Below are positions 39,221 through 48,370 of a stretch of DNA of 64,000 nt, in pieces. A program made the position numbers and the translations under genes. Numbering within the stretch: the stretch's first letter is position 1; each line of letters opens with the position of its first letter. The stretch lies in contig CADBXK010000001.1 in NCBI GenBank assembly GCA_902798695.1, positions 496,001 through 560,000 of the forward strand. Direction: 5' to 3'. Source of the stretch: Oscillospiraceae bacterium. Its GTDB lineage: Bacteria; Bacillota; Clostridia; Oscillospirales; Ruminococcaceae. Under the pieces are notes generated by a model. The model searched no databases. It saw nothing but the letters and a program-made list of their open reading frames with translations, and had not been told where the DNA came from.

Positions 39221-40158
39221 GCATACTCATTTTTTTGCAACAATTTATTATCAACAATATTACAATCAGACAATTCAACATTTGCCAAATTATGAGCATA
39301 AACTAATTGATCATACTTCTCATCATAACCATCTTGGGCAAAATCACAATTTAAACAAAACAATTTGTTTTTCTCACCAATAAAAATAGATTTTCCTTTA
39401 TCCTCTGATTTATTGTTTATAAATGTACAATTCTTAAATAACAAATCTTCAGAATTTGACTTAAAATATGCTGCTCCACCTTGTGCAAAACTAGATTTAT
39501 TACCAACAAATTCAGAATCTACACTCTCAAAAATTGCATCCGATCCAACAAAAATCGCACCACCAAATCCACTTGCTGAATTGTTGTTAAACTGACACTT
39601 GTTTAATTTTATATTGGAAAATTCACAACCATATATTGCTCCACCACTACAACTAGTATGATTATCTTCAAACACACACATATTGCAATGTAAAAAGCCA
39701 TTCATCTCAACACATATCGCAGCGCCTTTATCTAAAACTTTTTTCGCCTGCAATATCCCATTTTTTATTTCACATTTTGAACTATCTAATACATTAATAA
39801 TTCTATTGTTATATGAAACATCGCTTCTTTTGTGCCCAATACTATTGCCATTTAAATTAATAATATACTTCCTATTTTTGTCTGAACACTGTATCTCACC
39901 TTTAGCGGAAAATCCCTCTCCTAGGCCAAAAATACCATTTGAGTTAGATGTCCAATCGCCCTTATCTAACACAAATTCTTTTTCTGTTTTATTAGAACTA
40001 GCAAAATACTTATTCCATTTATTCTCATAATACTTTCTTATTTTTTCAGTAGAACCTATTGCATTTAATTTAGATGATTCATCGCCATTAATCTTATCAG
40101 TATTCAGTCCAAACGACAAAATGCCATTTATGTATTTTCTTAATACTCTAAATCTCAT
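39205..40158 (-). CDS. Parallel beta-helix repeat protein
   Basis: 317 aa. From about residue 60 to the end it is built of short strands with recurrent turns of the type C-x-F-x-x-N-x-(A/S)-x-x-x-G-G-A-I: SGGAIYGCEFSNIKL, CQFNNNSASGFGGAIF, CTFINNKSEDKGKSIF. This is the pattern of right-handed beta-helices and polymorphic membrane-protein repeats. No signal peptide or sorting signal is seen: the start is basic (MRFRVLRKYINGILSFG). Many cysteines stack at repeat positions. A carbohydrate-binding or adhesion role is typical for such folds, but an intracellular one must be considered. Its end overlaps the sigma-like gene. Confidence 0.7.
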   Translation of the reverse strand: MRFRVLRKYINGILSFGLNTDKINGDESSKLNAIGSTEKIRKYYENKWNKYFASSNKTEKEFVLDKGDWTSNSNGIFGLGEGFSAKGEIQCSDKNRKYIINLNGNSIGHKRSDVSYNNRIINVLDSSKCEIKNGILQAKKVLDKGAAICVEMNGFLHCNMCVFEDNHTSCSGGAIYGCEFSNIKLNKCQFNNNSASGFGGAIFVGSDAIFESVDSEFVGNKSSFAQGGAAYFKSNSEDLLFKNCTFINNKSEDKGKSIFIGEKNKLFCLNCDFAQDGYDEKYDQLVYAHNLANVELSDCNIVDNKLLQKNEYAYLKS

Positions 40159-40279
40159 TTTTATTACTTCCTAACTGCATACTTGATATTTACTATTTTA
40201 CTACACAAATTAACATTGACATATAGATTTAATATATAATTTACAATATGTTCATAATATATTTACAATTTGCTTAAAT

Positions 40280-40325
40280 AAAAAAAACACTAGGAAGTCA
40301 TATAATTTCTTCCTAGTGTTTTTCT
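40280..40325 (-). terminator. Intrinsic terminator after hisG
   Basis: AACACTAGGAAG (40286-40297) and CTTCCTAGTGTT (40309-40320), a 12-bp stem; the A-run on its left is the T-run for minus-strand transcripts. Confidence 0.85.
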
Positions 40326-40344
40326 AACAAACATAAATAAACAT

Positions 40345-40971
40345 TTATCTATCATATTTTCCAACATTCAACTTCAATCTATTGACAAAATTTCTAATAA
40401 CATCATTTTTAAAATGAAAAGATGATACATTAGATATTAAATGAAAATCAACAGGACTAATAGTATCAATAATTTTTAAATCATATTTATTAAGAATATC
40501 TTCCGATTTTATAACATCTAAAACAACATCTGCCATATCAATATTTAAGCTAACTTCAGGAACATCATGCATTTTTATTATATCAATATCTCTACATTGT
40601 TTCAAAAAATAATTCATGGCAATATTTGGGAATTTCGTAGCTACTCTTAATACACTACCCATATCATCCTCAAAATCCTTCTTTGCCACAATTCCTATAT
40701 ATAGCTGTCCAATATTCAATTTCATCAATTCCAAAATCTTAGGCATATATTCCATTAACATATCCGTACCAACAATACCCACATCAACAGCACCACGCTC
40801 AACACATGATACTACATCTAATTGACTAACTGAACATACACATAACTGATTCTTATTGTTTTTTTTAAATTCAAAATTACTATCATAACAAAATCCAGCA
40901 CAATCTAATATATCAAAAAATGTCTTTTCATAATCACCATATGGTAAGGCTATTTTGACAATATCAGTCAA
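40345..40971 (-). CDS. hisG: Divergent short-form ATP phosphoribosyltransferase (HisG)
   Basis: 208 aa, the length of short HisG, which needs HisZ to be active and makes phosphoribosyl-ATP, the first step of histidine synthesis. The fold is recognisable: RGAVDVGIVGTDMLMEY, VLRVATKFPNIAMNYF, MADVVLDVI and HLISNVSSFHFK. Substrate motifs have drifted: PKGR is PYGD (10-13), GxCR is GQLY (88-91), and the PRPP loop TGxTL is SEDIL (156-160). TTG start, 8 bases after GGGAGG. It directly follows hisZ, and a terminator follows it. Activity is doubtful on this sequence. Confidence 0.75.
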   Translation of the reverse strand: MTDIVKIALPYGDYEKTFFDILDCAGFCYDSNFEFKKNNKNQLCVCSVSQLDVVSCVERGAVDVGIVGTDMLMEYMPKILELMKLNIGQLYIGIVAKKDFEDDMGSVLRVATKFPNIAMNYFLKQCRDIDIIKMHDVPEVSLNIDMADVVLDVIKSEDILNKYDLKIIDTISPVDFHLISNVSSFHFKNDVIRNFVNRLKLNVGKYDR

Positions 40972-40986
40972 ATCAATTACCTCCCT

Positions 40987-42084
40987 TTACATCTCACTAA
41001 AATTCATAACCACCTTTGATCTTATCGAGCTATCAACATTTCTCCCCGCCAAAACAGTATTTCCTTCATTAATCAAACTGCGAACTCTATCATAAACTGC
41101 ACCAACATCATCAGTTTCATTGTATAAAACAAAAATATCTATATCATGTTTTACTTTATTTTTCTTTATATTTAGAAGATCTAAATATATTGCAAATCCG
41201 ACTGCATCAATAGATCTATCAAGACTTTTCATTAATTTATTATATTGGCCCCCCATAATAACATTTTTTGATATATCCTTTACAAATCCTTTAAATATTA
41301 TGCCATCATAATAATTCATATATCCCATAGTTATAGACATGTCAATTATAATTTTAGTCTCTACTTGCCTCTGTACTGCACTAATAATAAACTCAAGTTC
41401 ATCTAAAAATCTTAATGCGTTAGAATCTGTTATAGTTTGTTTCAGTTTAGGAATAACAACTTCTACTGGTCCATATGCAGAAACCAAACTCAAAATTTGA
41501 ACAACAATGTCATCAGGAATTTCCATTATGCCACAAATTGTTTGGATTCCTTTTATATTTTTGCCTTCAATAAATTTAAACAATTCAAATTTTTGCGTTT
41601 CTTCAATATCAAAATTTTCCAATAAAGACAAAATAACTCCTAAATGCGAAATGTTTAAAACACTATCCTTAGAAATAATATTCAAAGAATCTGCTGCTAA
41701 TCCAACAACTTCACACAAATTATATAAGTCTACATTACCAATACATTCCACTCCATACTGCATAATCTTCTCATACAATTTTGTTTTTCTGCATACTCTA
41801 TAAACATCATCATGATAATATATTTTTTTTTCTTCGTCTAATCCAACTCTCAAACTTTTGGCAATCGAAAATGTATTATCGGGTTTTAATGCTAATAAAT
41901 CACCATTAATATCCGTAAATGTTATCATACCACTAGAATTTAAAAAATACTTATTATTAATATAAAAATTATATTTTTCAAACTTGCTCATTTTTAATTT
42001 AACATAGCCGTATTTTTCATATAATTTCCCCAATTGAAAAAAAACATTTTCTTCACCATTCAAATCATAAGTATTTATACTCAT
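40987..42084 (-). CDS. hisZ: ATP phosphoribosyltransferase regulatory subunit HisZ
   Basis: 365-aa paralogue of histidyl-tRNA synthetase that lacks charging activity and serves as regulatory partner of short HisG. Class II core remnants: LGKLYEKYGYVKLKMSKFEKY, LLALKPDNTFSIAKSL, YYHDDVYRVCRKTKLYEKIMQYGVECIGN. The HisRS-type second histidine motif is replaced around IIFKGFVKDISKNVIMGGQYNKLM. Start at ATG 42084, 7 bases after GAGGAGG. Pairs with hisG 15 bases downstream; no other his gene is in the window. Confidence 0.85.
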   Translation of the reverse strand: MSINTYDLNGEENVFFQLGKLYEKYGYVKLKMSKFEKYNFYINNKYFLNSSGMITFTDINGDLLALKPDNTFSIAKSLRVGLDEEKKIYYHDDVYRVCRKTKLYEKIMQYGVECIGNVDLYNLCEVVGLAADSLNIISKDSVLNISHLGVILSLLENFDIEETQKFELFKFIEGKNIKGIQTICGIMEIPDDIVVQILSLVSAYGPVEVVIPKLKQTITDSNALRFLDELEFIISAVQRQVETKIIIDMSITMGYMNYYDGIIFKGFVKDISKNVIMGGQYNKLMKSLDRSIDAVGFAIYLDLLNIKKNKVKHDIDIFVLYNETDDVGAVYDRVRSLINEGNTVLAGRNVDSSIRSKVVMNFSEM

Positions 42085-42261
42085 ATATAAACCTCCTCTC
42101 TTCACTTAATAGTATTAAAATATAATTTAAAATTAAATCCACTTAACCAAAACATTATAAAATACAACAATTTAATATAAAATTGATAAATTCTATGTAA
42201 TTTTAACAACATCTTAATATATATTACATTTTTTATTTAGTATTGTCAACATATGTACATA

Positions 42262-42310
42262 ATAAAAAAATATACAAGCATAAGCAATAACCTTTATGCT
42301 TGTATATTTT
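42262..42310 (-). terminator. Intrinsic terminator downstream of the TM2 gene
   Basis: TATACAAGCATAA (42271-42283) and TTATGCTTGTATA (42294-42306), a perfect 13-bp stem, with an A-run on the left that is the T-run for minus-strand transcripts. Confidence 0.85.
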
Positions 42311-42397
42311 TCTGGTTTTATTACAATTTCGTAGTCCACAAATAAACTGTTATCGACACCTTAATAACTCTTCTTCATAAAATCTTTTCACTACACT

Positions 42398-42844
42398 CTA
42401 AACCAAAATATTACCATCAGCATCAGCTGGTTTACATAGTGCAATTATAAACTCAATGAATGATATAAATTCAGGAATAAATGTCCAGCAGAATAAAAGA
42501 TATACAATTCCTAAACCTGTTTTTCCAGCATAAAATTTATGAACACCTATTCCACCCAAAAAGAATGCTAATAAGCAGTACACAATCTTACTAACCGATC
42601 TCATGTTATTCGCAGCATAAACATTTGGTGAACTATTAACATTAATATTTATTCCAGAATTGGCTTTTTCTTCGCTAGTACTCTTCTTTTTCGAAATAAT
42701 CATAGAATTTTCGTTTTCAAAAACTTCCACTTCATCACCAACAGATGGATCAAAACTTAAATCTGAAATTTTTACTTCCTTAATCTTACCATCATCAGTG
42801 CCTATAGAAACTATCTCTCCGTCAATTTTAATTATTTTTGCCAT
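42398..42844 (-). CDS. TM2-domain membrane protein with N-terminal beta domain
   Basis: 148 aa. Residues 1-55 form a small beta-rich domain (AKIIKIDGEIVSIGTDDGKIKEVKISDL...VGDEVEVFENENSMIISKKK), followed by an Asn/Ser linker and a C-terminal TM2 domain: VYCLLAFFLGGIGVHKFYAGKTGLGIVYLLFCWTFIPEFISFIEFIIALC, with the G-x-x-G-x-H-x-F-Y motif. TM2 proteins are widespread in bacteria and of unclear function. Start ATG 42844 after AGGAGG; a longer frame from 42868 lies before that site. Confidence 0.88.
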   Translation of the reverse strand: MAKIIKIDGEIVSIGTDDGKIKEVKISDLSFDPSVGDEVEVFENENSMIISKKKSTSEEKANSGININVNSSPNVYAANNMRSVSKIVYCLLAFFLGGIGVHKFYAGKTGLGIVYLLFCWTFIPEFISFIEFIIALCKPADADGNILV

Positions 42845-43007
42845 ATTTTTCCTCCTAAATTCTACCATCCAATATCTTCATAATAACCACAATTATCTAA
42901 TTCTTTTACAAAACTGATTATCTCTTTATTGAAATTCACTTAACACATTATTCTAACCTAAAGCAAATAAAAGTGTTATGAGAATTTGACAATCTAAAAA
43001 TTAATAC

Positions 43008-43036
43008 ACAAAAATCCCGAAATATCGTGATTTTTG
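43008..43036 (-). terminator. Terminator after rplM-rpsI
   Basis: AAAATC-c-CGA (43011-43020) and TCG-t-GATTTT (43025-43034) form an interrupted stem with T-rich flank on the minus strand. Confidence 0.6.
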
Positions 43037-43075
43037 AAACACATAATATGTAAAACTTCACAAACGTAAAAATTA

Positions 43076-43474
43076 CTAACGTTTTGAAAATTGAGGTGCT
43101 CTACGAGCAGCTTTAAGACCATACTTCTTACGTTCTTTCATTCTAGGATCACGTGTTAAGAATCCAGCTTTCTTCAATGCAGAACGAAAATCAGGATTGA
43201 AAAGTAATAATGCTCTAGAAACACCGTGACGTATTGCACCAGCCTGACCAGTAACTCCACCGCCACCAACATTACAAACTATATCAAACTTTTCAATTGT
43301 TTCAGTCAAACCAAGTGGCTGTCGAACAATAAGCTTCAAAGTTTCCAAACCAAAATACTCATCAATATCTCTACCATTTATAGTGATTTTGCCAGAGCCT
43401 TCGTAAAGTCTAACCCTAGCAACAGAACTTTTTCTTCTACCAGTTCCATAATAATAAGGTTTTGAATCATACAT
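43076..43474 (-). CDS. rpsI: 30S ribosomal protein S9
   Basis: 132-aa small-subunit protein whose C-terminal tail touches the P-site t[19 protein letters not shown] at the start, [20 protein letters not shown] in the middle, and the basic end [31 protein letters not shown] precedes the ATG. Lies 18 bases after rplM, the usual rplM-rpsI operon. Confidence 0.98.
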   Translation of the reverse strand: MYDSKPYYYGTGRRKSSVARVRLYEGSGKITINGRDIDEYFGLETLKLIVRQPLGLTETIEKFDIVCNVGGGGVTGQAGAIRHGVSRALLLFNPDFRSALKKAGFLTRDPRMKERKKYGLKAARRAPQFSKR

Positions 43475-43492
43475 AAATTTTAGCCTCCTCCA

Positions 43493-43921
43493 TTAAAATT
43501 CGCAAACTTCTGGTTTTTGCGCAATATTATCATGCTCTTCTGTAGCATAAGTCCGCAAACGCTTTGCCATTTTTCTACCAAGCGAATTATGAGGAAGCAT
43601 TCCCTCTACAGCTAAAGTCATTGCTTTTTCTGGATTTTCTTTCATTAACTTACTGTATTTTATTTCTTTAATTCCACCTATCCATCCAGTATGCCAATAA
43701 TGAACTTTTTGATCCAACTTTTTACCAGTAAGAACAGCATCTTTGCAATTAATTATTATTATATGATCGCCACAATCAACATGCGGAGTAAAATTAACTT
43801 TGTGTTTTCCACGAAGCATAGAAGCAGCTTTAGCGGCAACTCTTCCAAGAGGTTTTCCTGCTGCGTCTATAACAAACCATTTACGCTCCACTGTTTCAGG
43901 CTTTGCCATTGTAGTAGACAT
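43493..43921 (-). CDS. rplM: 50S ribosomal protein L13
   Basis: 142-aa early-assembly large-subunit protein. RKWFVIDAAGKPLGRVAAKAASMLRGKHK, FTPHVDCGDHIIIINCKDAVLTGKK, YWHTGWIGGIKEI and VEGMLPHNSLGRKMAKRLRTY are all canonical. GGAGG precedes the ATG. First gene of the rplM-rpsI unit. Confidence 0.98.
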   Translation of the reverse strand: MSTTMAKPETVERKWFVIDAAGKPLGRVAAKAASMLRGKHKVNFTPHVDCGDHIIIINCKDAVLTGKKLDQKVHYWHTGWIGGIKEIKYSKLMKENPEKAMTLAVEGMLPHNSLGRKMAKRLRTYATEEHDNIAQKPEVCEF

Positions 43922-43949
43922 TATTCATTTCCTCCATAAATTTTTTCTA

Positions 43950-43974
43950 AAACAGGTTCATTTAAATCCTGTAA
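43950..43974 (-). promoter_or_regulatory. Small hairpin in the rplM leader (possible L13 leader)
   Basis: ACAGG and CCTGT (43952-43956 and 43968-43972) form a 5-bp hairpin about 30 bases before rplM. Autoregulatory L13 leaders are known in Bacillota at this place, but the match here is only positional. Confidence 0.25.
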
Positions 43975-44106
43975 ATAACAATTACTATGTAATTATACCG
44001 TTATTAATAAAAATTGTCAACTATTTTTTAATATTTCTAACACTTATCTCTGTTTTACTCTAGTATTCTGCCATATACTTTGATTTTCAAAAAAATGATT
44101 TTAAAA

Positions 44107-44445
44107 TCAGCCTGGTGGCCAGTTCAAACTTCTTCCTGCCAAAACATGAAAATGCAAATGGTCTACTGTTTGCCCACCATCTTTTCCATAATTATTAACA
44201 ATTCTAAGTCCATCATCTAATTTTAACTGTTCTGCAATAATCTGAATAACCTTAAAAATATGAGATATTATTTCTAATTTATCTGAAGAAATGTCTCTAA
44301 AATTCCTAAAATGCTCTTTTGGAATAACCAAAAAATGTACTGGTGCCTGAGGGCTCACATCATAAAATGCTAAAACTTTTTCATCCTCATAAATTTTTTT
44401 AGATGGAATTTCACCTTTAACAATTTTACAAAAAATACAATCCAT
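44107..44445 (-). CDS. HIT-family nucleotide hydrolase/transferase
   Basis: 112-aa histidine-triad protein of the HinT branch, which cleaves nucleoside phosphoramidates such as AMP-lysine. MDCIFCKIVKGEIPSKKIYEDE start with the zinc-type Cys pair; the catalytic triad is in TVDHLHFHVLAGRSL (H-x-H-x-H). AGGAGG-like site before the ATG. It lies 18 bases after alaS and is probably co-transcribed with it. Confidence 0.93.
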   Translation of the reverse strand: MDCIFCKIVKGEIPSKKIYEDEKVLAFYDVSPQAPVHFLVIPKEHFRNFRDISSDKLEIISHIFKVIQIIAEQLKLDDGLRIVNNYGKDGGQTVDHLHFHVLAGRSLNWPPG

Positions 44446-44463
44446 ACTTAGCCTCCTTATTAG

Positions 44464-47100
44464 CTATATAATGTTATCCTGAACAATCTTACAATATTCA
44501 CTAGATATCAAATCTATAGAATTTGCATTAGGTAAACCTGCCATAGCCAAGTCTTTCTTTCCGCCACCTTTTCCGCCAACTAATGCTGACAATTCTCTAA
44601 CTATTTTCCCTGCATTTGCACCATTATCTACAGCAGCTTTTCCACAAACAACCATCAATGTTAGTTTATCATCATTCTTAGCACAAATAATTGAAATCAT
44701 GTCAGAATTTTTAGATTTTATAATATCACCAAATGACCTTAACAACTTAGAACTTAACCCATCTGTTTTAAATAATACACAGTTTACATTGTTAATTTTT
44801 TGAGCAGAATTTTCTAAAACTCTGTTATATTCTTTTTCATAGAAGTTCAATTCTAAATCTTCCATCTTTTTCGTCATTTGCTTTAACTCATCGTTCATTT
44901 TAGCAACTTTTTCACAAACTTCTAGTTTATTTTTTATTTTAACAGCACTACATGTTTCATCTAAAATATTTTCGAGTAAATGTACATAACTCAATAATCC
45001 GAGACCTGTTTTAGCTTCAATTCTTCTTATTCCAGACCCAACAGAAGCTTCAGATATTATTTTGAAAAGTCCTAATTTTGAAGTATTATCTACATGTGTT
45101 CCACCACAAAATTCCATAGAAAAATCTCCAATTTTTACAACTCTAACAACATCTCCATATTTTTCACCAAACAGTGCTATAGCTCCAAGCTTCTCTGCAC
45201 GTTGCTTTTCCATTTCTTCAGTATTAACTACAAGCCCACTCATTATAACGTCATTAACTTTATTCTCAATTTCAGCGATATCTTCTTTAGTCAAAGCCCT
45301 AAAATGATTAAAGTCAAATCTAACTCTAGATTCATCAACTAACTGACCGGCTTGATGCACATGCTCTCCTAGAACATTTATTAAAACTTTCTGTAATACG
45401 TGTGCAGCAGTATGATTTCTAGAAATAGACATTCTTCTAAGTTTATTCACTAGTAAATTAACAGCCTGTCCCTTTTGAACTTTGCCAGATGTAATCACTG
45501 CCTTATGTAAATACTGTCCTGTAGGCAATTTCTGGCAATCAATAATTTGTGCAGAAAATTCTCCAGATTCTGCAAATCCCGTGTCTGCAACCTGTCCACC
45601 ACTTTGAGCATAAAAAGGAGTTTGATCAAATATAAAACCAACTTCTTGATTTACATTTGCAACATCTATTTCCTCTTCACCTTCAAAAATATTAACTACC
45701 TTTGCTTCACTTTCAAAGCAACTATATCCTACAAATTTAGTTGGAGGAAGCGTTAATTCAACACTAGATTTAACCCATCCCACACTATTAGAATTTGCAG
45801 CTTTTCTAGCTCTTTCCTGCTGCTGTTTCATCAAATCAAAAAATCCATCTTCATCAATTTCTATATTTTTCTCACAAGCAAAATCTTTTACTATATCAAA
45901 AGGCATTCCATGAGTATCACAAAGTTTAAAAATATCTTCAGCCGATATTTTATTACTTTTATCTGAGCGTGCTTGATCAACTAACTCAGATAACATAATC
46001 ATTCCTCTATCAAGAATTTTTTCAAAATTCAATTCTTCATTAAGCAACAATTGTTTTATGTATGATAAATTTGATGTCAAGTCAGGATACGCTGTTTTAT
46101 TTTCTGCCGCAACCGTTTCAGCAATATCTCCTAAAAATGGTTCATTTATTCCTAATTTCTTACCATTCCTATATGCTCTACGTATCAATCTACGCAAAAC
46201 ATAACCTCTTCCTTCATTTGATGGAATGACACCATCTGAAATTAAAAACACACTACTTCTTATATGATCCGTTACTACTCTTATTGAAACATCTTTTTCT
46301 TCATCTTCACCATATTTAACACTAGCAATTTTGCAAACATGATCCAATATCCTTTTAACAGTGTCTACTTCAAATAAATTATTAACGCCCTGTGCAACAC
46401 AAGCGATTCGTTCCAATCCCATACCCGTATCGATATTAGGATGTTCCATACGATTATAGTTACCATCACTGTCTTTATCATATTGAGAAAATACAAGATT
46501 CCAAAATTCAATAAATCTATCACAATCACATCCCGGACCACAATTTTCGCTACCACAGCCGAATTGTTCTCCTCTATCGTAATATATTTCAGAACATGGT
46601 CCACAAGGTCCTGTACCTATTTCCCAAAAATTATCATCTTTCCCCAATTTTGAGACGTGAGATGGTTCAACACCTATTTCTTTTAACCATATATCATAAG
46701 TTTCATCATCTTCTTCATAAACAGTAACATATAATTTGTCCTTTGGCATATTTAAAACTTCAGTAACAAACTCCCAAGCCCAGTTTATTGCCTCCCTCTT
46801 AAAGTAATCACCAAAAGAAAAATTTCCTAACATCTCGAAAAATGTTCCATGTCTATCGGTTTTTCCAACCAAATCGATATCTGGTGTTCTTATACATTTT
46901 TGGCAAGTTACCACTCTTTTACAAGGTGGTATTTCTTTACCCAAAAACCAATTTTTCATAGGTGCCATTCCAGAATTTATCAACAACAAACTATTGTCGT
47001 TTTTGGGAATAAGCGGATAACTCCCTAATAGCATATGTTGCTTCTTTTCAAAAAATTGAAAAAAAGAACTTCTCAATTCATTTAATCCCATCCATTTCAT
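44464..47100 (-). CDS. alaS: Alanyl-tRNA synthetase
   Basis: 878-aa class II synthetase with an editing function that removes mischarged Ser and Gly. Catalytic core: LRSSFFQFFEKKQHMLLGSYPLIPKND, GMAPMKNWFLG, GNFSFGDYFKREAI, EIYYDRG. Editing domain: NHTAAHVLQKVL and CGGTHVDNTSKLG. C-Ala domain ends GGKGGGKKDLAMAG. Start at ATG 47100, 6 bases after GGGGGAG; 18 codons of extra frame upstream lie in the preceding terminator and are rejected. Confidence 0.96.
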   Translation of the reverse strand: MKWMGLNELRSSFFQFFEKKQHMLLGSYPLIPKNDNSLLLINSGMAPMKNWFLGKEIPPCKRVVTCQKCIRTPDIDLVGKTDRHGTFFEMLGNFSFGDYFKREAINWAWEFVTEVLNMPKDKLYVTVYEEDDETYDIWLKEIGVEPSHVSKLGKDDNFWEIGTGPCGPCSEIYYDRGEQFGCGSENCGPGCDCDRFIEFWNLVFSQYDKDSDGNYNRMEHPNIDTGMGLERIACVAQGVNNLFEVDTVKRILDHVCKIASVKYGEDEEKDVSIRVVTDHIRSSVFLISDGVIPSNEGRGYVLRRLIRRAYRNGKKLGINEPFLGDIAETVAAENKTAYPDLTSNLSYIKQLLLNEELNFEKILDRGMIMLSELVDQARSDKSNKISAEDIFKLCDTHGMPFDIVKDFACEKNIEIDEDGFFDLMKQQQERARKAANSNSVGWVKSSVELTLPPTKFVGYSCFESEAKVVNIFEGEEEIDVANVNQEVGFIFDQTPFYAQSGGQVADTGFAESGEFSAQIIDCQKLPTGQYLHKAVITSGKVQKGQAVNLLVNKLRRMSISRNHTAAHVLQKVLINVLGEHVHQAGQLVDESRVRFDFNHFRALTKEDIAEIENKVNDVIMSGLVVNTEEMEKQRAEKLGAIALFGEKYGDVVRVVKIGDFSMEFCGGTHVDNTSKLGLFKIISEASVGSGIRRIEAKTGLGLLSYVHLLENILDETCSAVKIKNKLEVCEKVAKMNDELKQMTKKMEDLELNFYEKEYNRVLENSAQKINNVNCVLFKTDGLSSKLLRSFGDIIKSKNSDMISIICAKNDDKLTLMVVCGKAAVDNGANAGKIVRELSALVGGKGGGKKDLAMAGLPNANSIDLISSEYCKIVQDNII

Positions 47101-47135
47101 TATTTTCTCCCCCAAAATTATATTCAAATAAAAAA

Positions 47136-47176
47136 AACAAAAAGCACTTCCCAATGTTCAAGACCAGAAGTGCTAC
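47136..47176 (-). terminator. Intrinsic terminator at the end of the fab-acc-acpP operon
   Basis: Minus-strand AGCACTTC (47174-47167) and GAAGTGCT (47150-47143) form an 8-bp stem followed by a T tract. It separates acpP from alaS. Confidence 0.8.
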
Positions 47177-47236
47177 AAAATTATTTAAAAATATTCCTAC
47201 AAAGCAAAATTAACATAATTATAGCAGAATAATATG

Positions 47237-47464
47237 TTAATTATTTGCCTCAATATATTTTACAATGTCTCCAACAGTCTTCATATTTTCAACTTGATCA
47301 TCTGGAATTTCAACACCAAACTCTTCTTCTAATGACATAATAAGATCAACAACATCTAAAGAGTCCGCTCCAAGATCGTCGATGATAGAAGCCTCCATTG
47401 TTACTTTATCTTTTTCAACATCCAATTGATCTACTAAAATTTCGGCAACTTCATTAAATACCAT
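47237..47464 (-). CDS. acpP: Acyl carrier protein
   Basis: 75-aa acidic carrier on which fatty acids are built; the phosphopantetheine Ser is in [27 protein letters not shown], helix II. AGGAGG precedes the ATG. It is the last gene of the fatty-acid operon, about 100 bases after accA, rather than next to fabH or fabD as in many Clostridia. Confidence 0.97.
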   Translation of the reverse strand: MVFNEVAEILVDQLDVEKDKVTMEASIIDDLGADSLDVVDLIMSLEEEFGVEIPDDQVENMKTVGDIVKYIEANN

Positions 47465-47566
47465 AATTTATTTCCTCCTAGATAATTTTACAAAAACGTA
47501 TTCTAAAAATTACGTTATTATATAATATAATGCGAAAATACCCCGCAATTATAAATAAAAACAACA

Positions 47567-48370
47567 CTATTCATTAAACATTCCTATTTTCCTGAACTTA
47601 TTATACCGATTTTCTAATAAGTTTTCAAGTGATTTTTTACAATTTTTCTTCAACGATTCAAATAAATACTCAACTATATTCTCACAAACCAAGTTAACAT
47701 CGTTATGTGCACCACCAACAGGCTCAGAAATTATCTTGTCAGCTACTCCTAATTTCATCAAATCTTCCGCAGTAATTTTCATAGTATTAGCAGCTTCTTT
47801 TTCTTTGTGAGGATCTCTCCACAATATGTTGGCAGCTCCTCTAGGAGATATTACTGAATATACAGCGTTTTCAAGCATTGCAAGCTCATCACAAACACCT
47901 AAACCAAGCGCACCTCCACTACCACCTTCTCCTGTAACTATAGATATTATAGGAGTTTTTAATCTCATAAATTCTTTTAAATTTCTAGCAATAGCCTCTC
48001 CCTGACCTCTTTCCTCTGCTTGCACTCCGCAATATGCTCCAGGAGTATCTATCAAACAAATAACAGGTCTTTTAAATTTTTCAGCTTGCTTAGCTAATCT
48101 CAACGCTTTTCGATATCCATCAGGATGAGCCATAGAAAAATTCACTTCTTTATTTTGCTCAATATTCTTTCCTCTAACCGTCGCAATAACCGTAACCGGC
48201 AATTTTTGAAAAGTTGCTATTCCTCCAGTTATAGCCCTATCGTCACTATATAATCTATCTCCACACATTTCATAATAATGTTCAAACACATTAGATATAT
48301 AATCATATGCATTAGGCCTTTTGGGATTATGGATTATAGATAATTTCTCCCAAGCAGTTATTTTGTCCAA
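47567..48370 (-). CDS. accA: Acetyl-CoA carboxylase carboxyltransferase subunit alpha
   Basis: 267-aa crotonase-fold subunit that, with AccD, moves carboxyl from biotin to acetyl-CoA to give malonyl-CoA. GDRLYSDDRAITGGIATF, RGKNIEQNKEVNFSMAHPDGYRKALRLAKQAEKF, PVICLIDTPGAYCGVQAEERGQGEAIARNL and VTGEGGSGGALGLGV. Its start lies 13 bases inside the accD 3' end, so the two subunits are translationally coupled. Confidence 0.97.
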   Translation of the reverse strand: MDKITAWEKLSIIHNPKRPNAYDYISNVFEHYYEMCGDRLYSDDRAITGGIATFQKLPVTVIATVRGKNIEQNKEVNFSMAHPDGYRKALRLAKQAEKFKRPVICLIDTPGAYCGVQAEERGQGEAIARNLKEFMRLKTPIISIVTGEGGSGGALGLGVCDELAMLENAVYSVISPRGAANILWRDPHKEKEAANTMKITAEDLMKLGVADKIISEPVGGAHNDVNLVCENIVEYLFESLKKNCKKSLENLLENRYNKFRKIGMFNE

